The notes beneath the pieces were generated by a model, which was not told the origin of the DNA, searched no databases, and saw only the letters and a program-made list of their open reading frames with translations. From contig CAMWSZ010000190.1 of the NCBI GenBank assembly GCA_947177005.1, positions 1-6,245 on the forward strand: a stretch of 6,245 nt of DNA. Direction: 5' to 3'. Shown one piece after another: positions 6,231-6,245 of the stretch (its first letter is position 1; each line of letters opens with the position of its first letter). This DNA is from an uncultured Clostridia bacterium. GTDB lineage: Bacteria; Bacillota; Clostridia; Oscillospirales; Oscillospiraceae. A program made the translations under genes and the position numbers.

Positions 6231-6245
6231 ATGATGCGAAAAAGT
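6231..6245 (+). CDS. 5' end of a downstream gene (first five codons)
   Basis: ATG ATG CGA AAA AGT reads MMRKS and runs off the window. A strong Shine-Dalgarno precedes it, which makes a real start very likely; either ATG could be used. The basic residues just after the start would fit the n-region of another signal peptide, but five codons cannot show this. It lies on the same strand, 72 bases after the SLH gene stop. No convincing promoter is visible in the gap, so it may depend on read-through past the hairpin at 6172-6198. Confidence 0.65.

Noticed and set aside
1..6245. CRISPR array, tRNA/rRNA gene, insertion sequence or phage attachment site
   Set aside because: No regularly spaced identical DNA repeats, tRNA-like fold or rRNA sequence, transposase or terminal inverted repeats were seen. 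Repeats in the large gene are protein-level and diverged in DNA.

Overview
The window is dominated by one very large gene for a secreted, cell-surface protein of 1,946 residues (318-6158, + strand). It is flanked by the last 32 codons of an upstream gene (1-99) and the first 5 codons of a downstream gene (6231-6245), all on the same strand. The protein starts with a signal peptide and three S-layer homology (SLH) domains, continues as a long series of beta-rich modules, and ends with two bacterial Ig-like group 2 (Big_2) domains. SLH anchoring, strong AAGGAG-type ribosome binding sites, a sigma-A-like promoter and GC-rich codon use fit a GC-rich clostridial Firmicute. An Oscillospiraceae/Ruminococcaceae-type gut bacterium is my best guess, but that placement is inference.

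Layout. 1-99: 3' end of an unrecognised gene. 100-317: a 218-base intergenic region with a compact intrinsic terminator (128-150), an extended -10 promoter (162-190), a leader hairpin (232-256) and a clear Shine-Dalgarno (305-312). 318-6158: the SLH surface protein. 6159-6230: a 12-bp perfect hairpin followed at some distance by a T-run, then a second strong Shine-Dalgarno. 6231-6245: start of the next gene.

Architecture of the large protein by residue: signal peptide 1-41; SLH 42-204; beta-helix-like stalk about 212-450; three fibronectin-III-like modules sharing a 'YWAV.P'-type strand (456-803); an Ig-like region (804-977); an unrecognised region holding four of the six mature-protein cysteines (about 982-1240); a fourth, diverged module with a low-complexity insertion (1243-1397); a region that may hold a fifth relic (1398-1593); an Ig-like region (1594-1760); two Big_2 domains (about 1766-1935). 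No catalytic motif was seen. A structural or adhesive cell-wall role is the most economical reading.

The main things worth a second look are a sharp change in codon use near 4550-4640 inside the single reading frame, the diverged module family, the loss of the key arginine in the third SLH motif, and the cysteine cluster. I found no RNA gene, mobile element or CRISPR array, and no evidence of a wholly new multi-gene system in this window.
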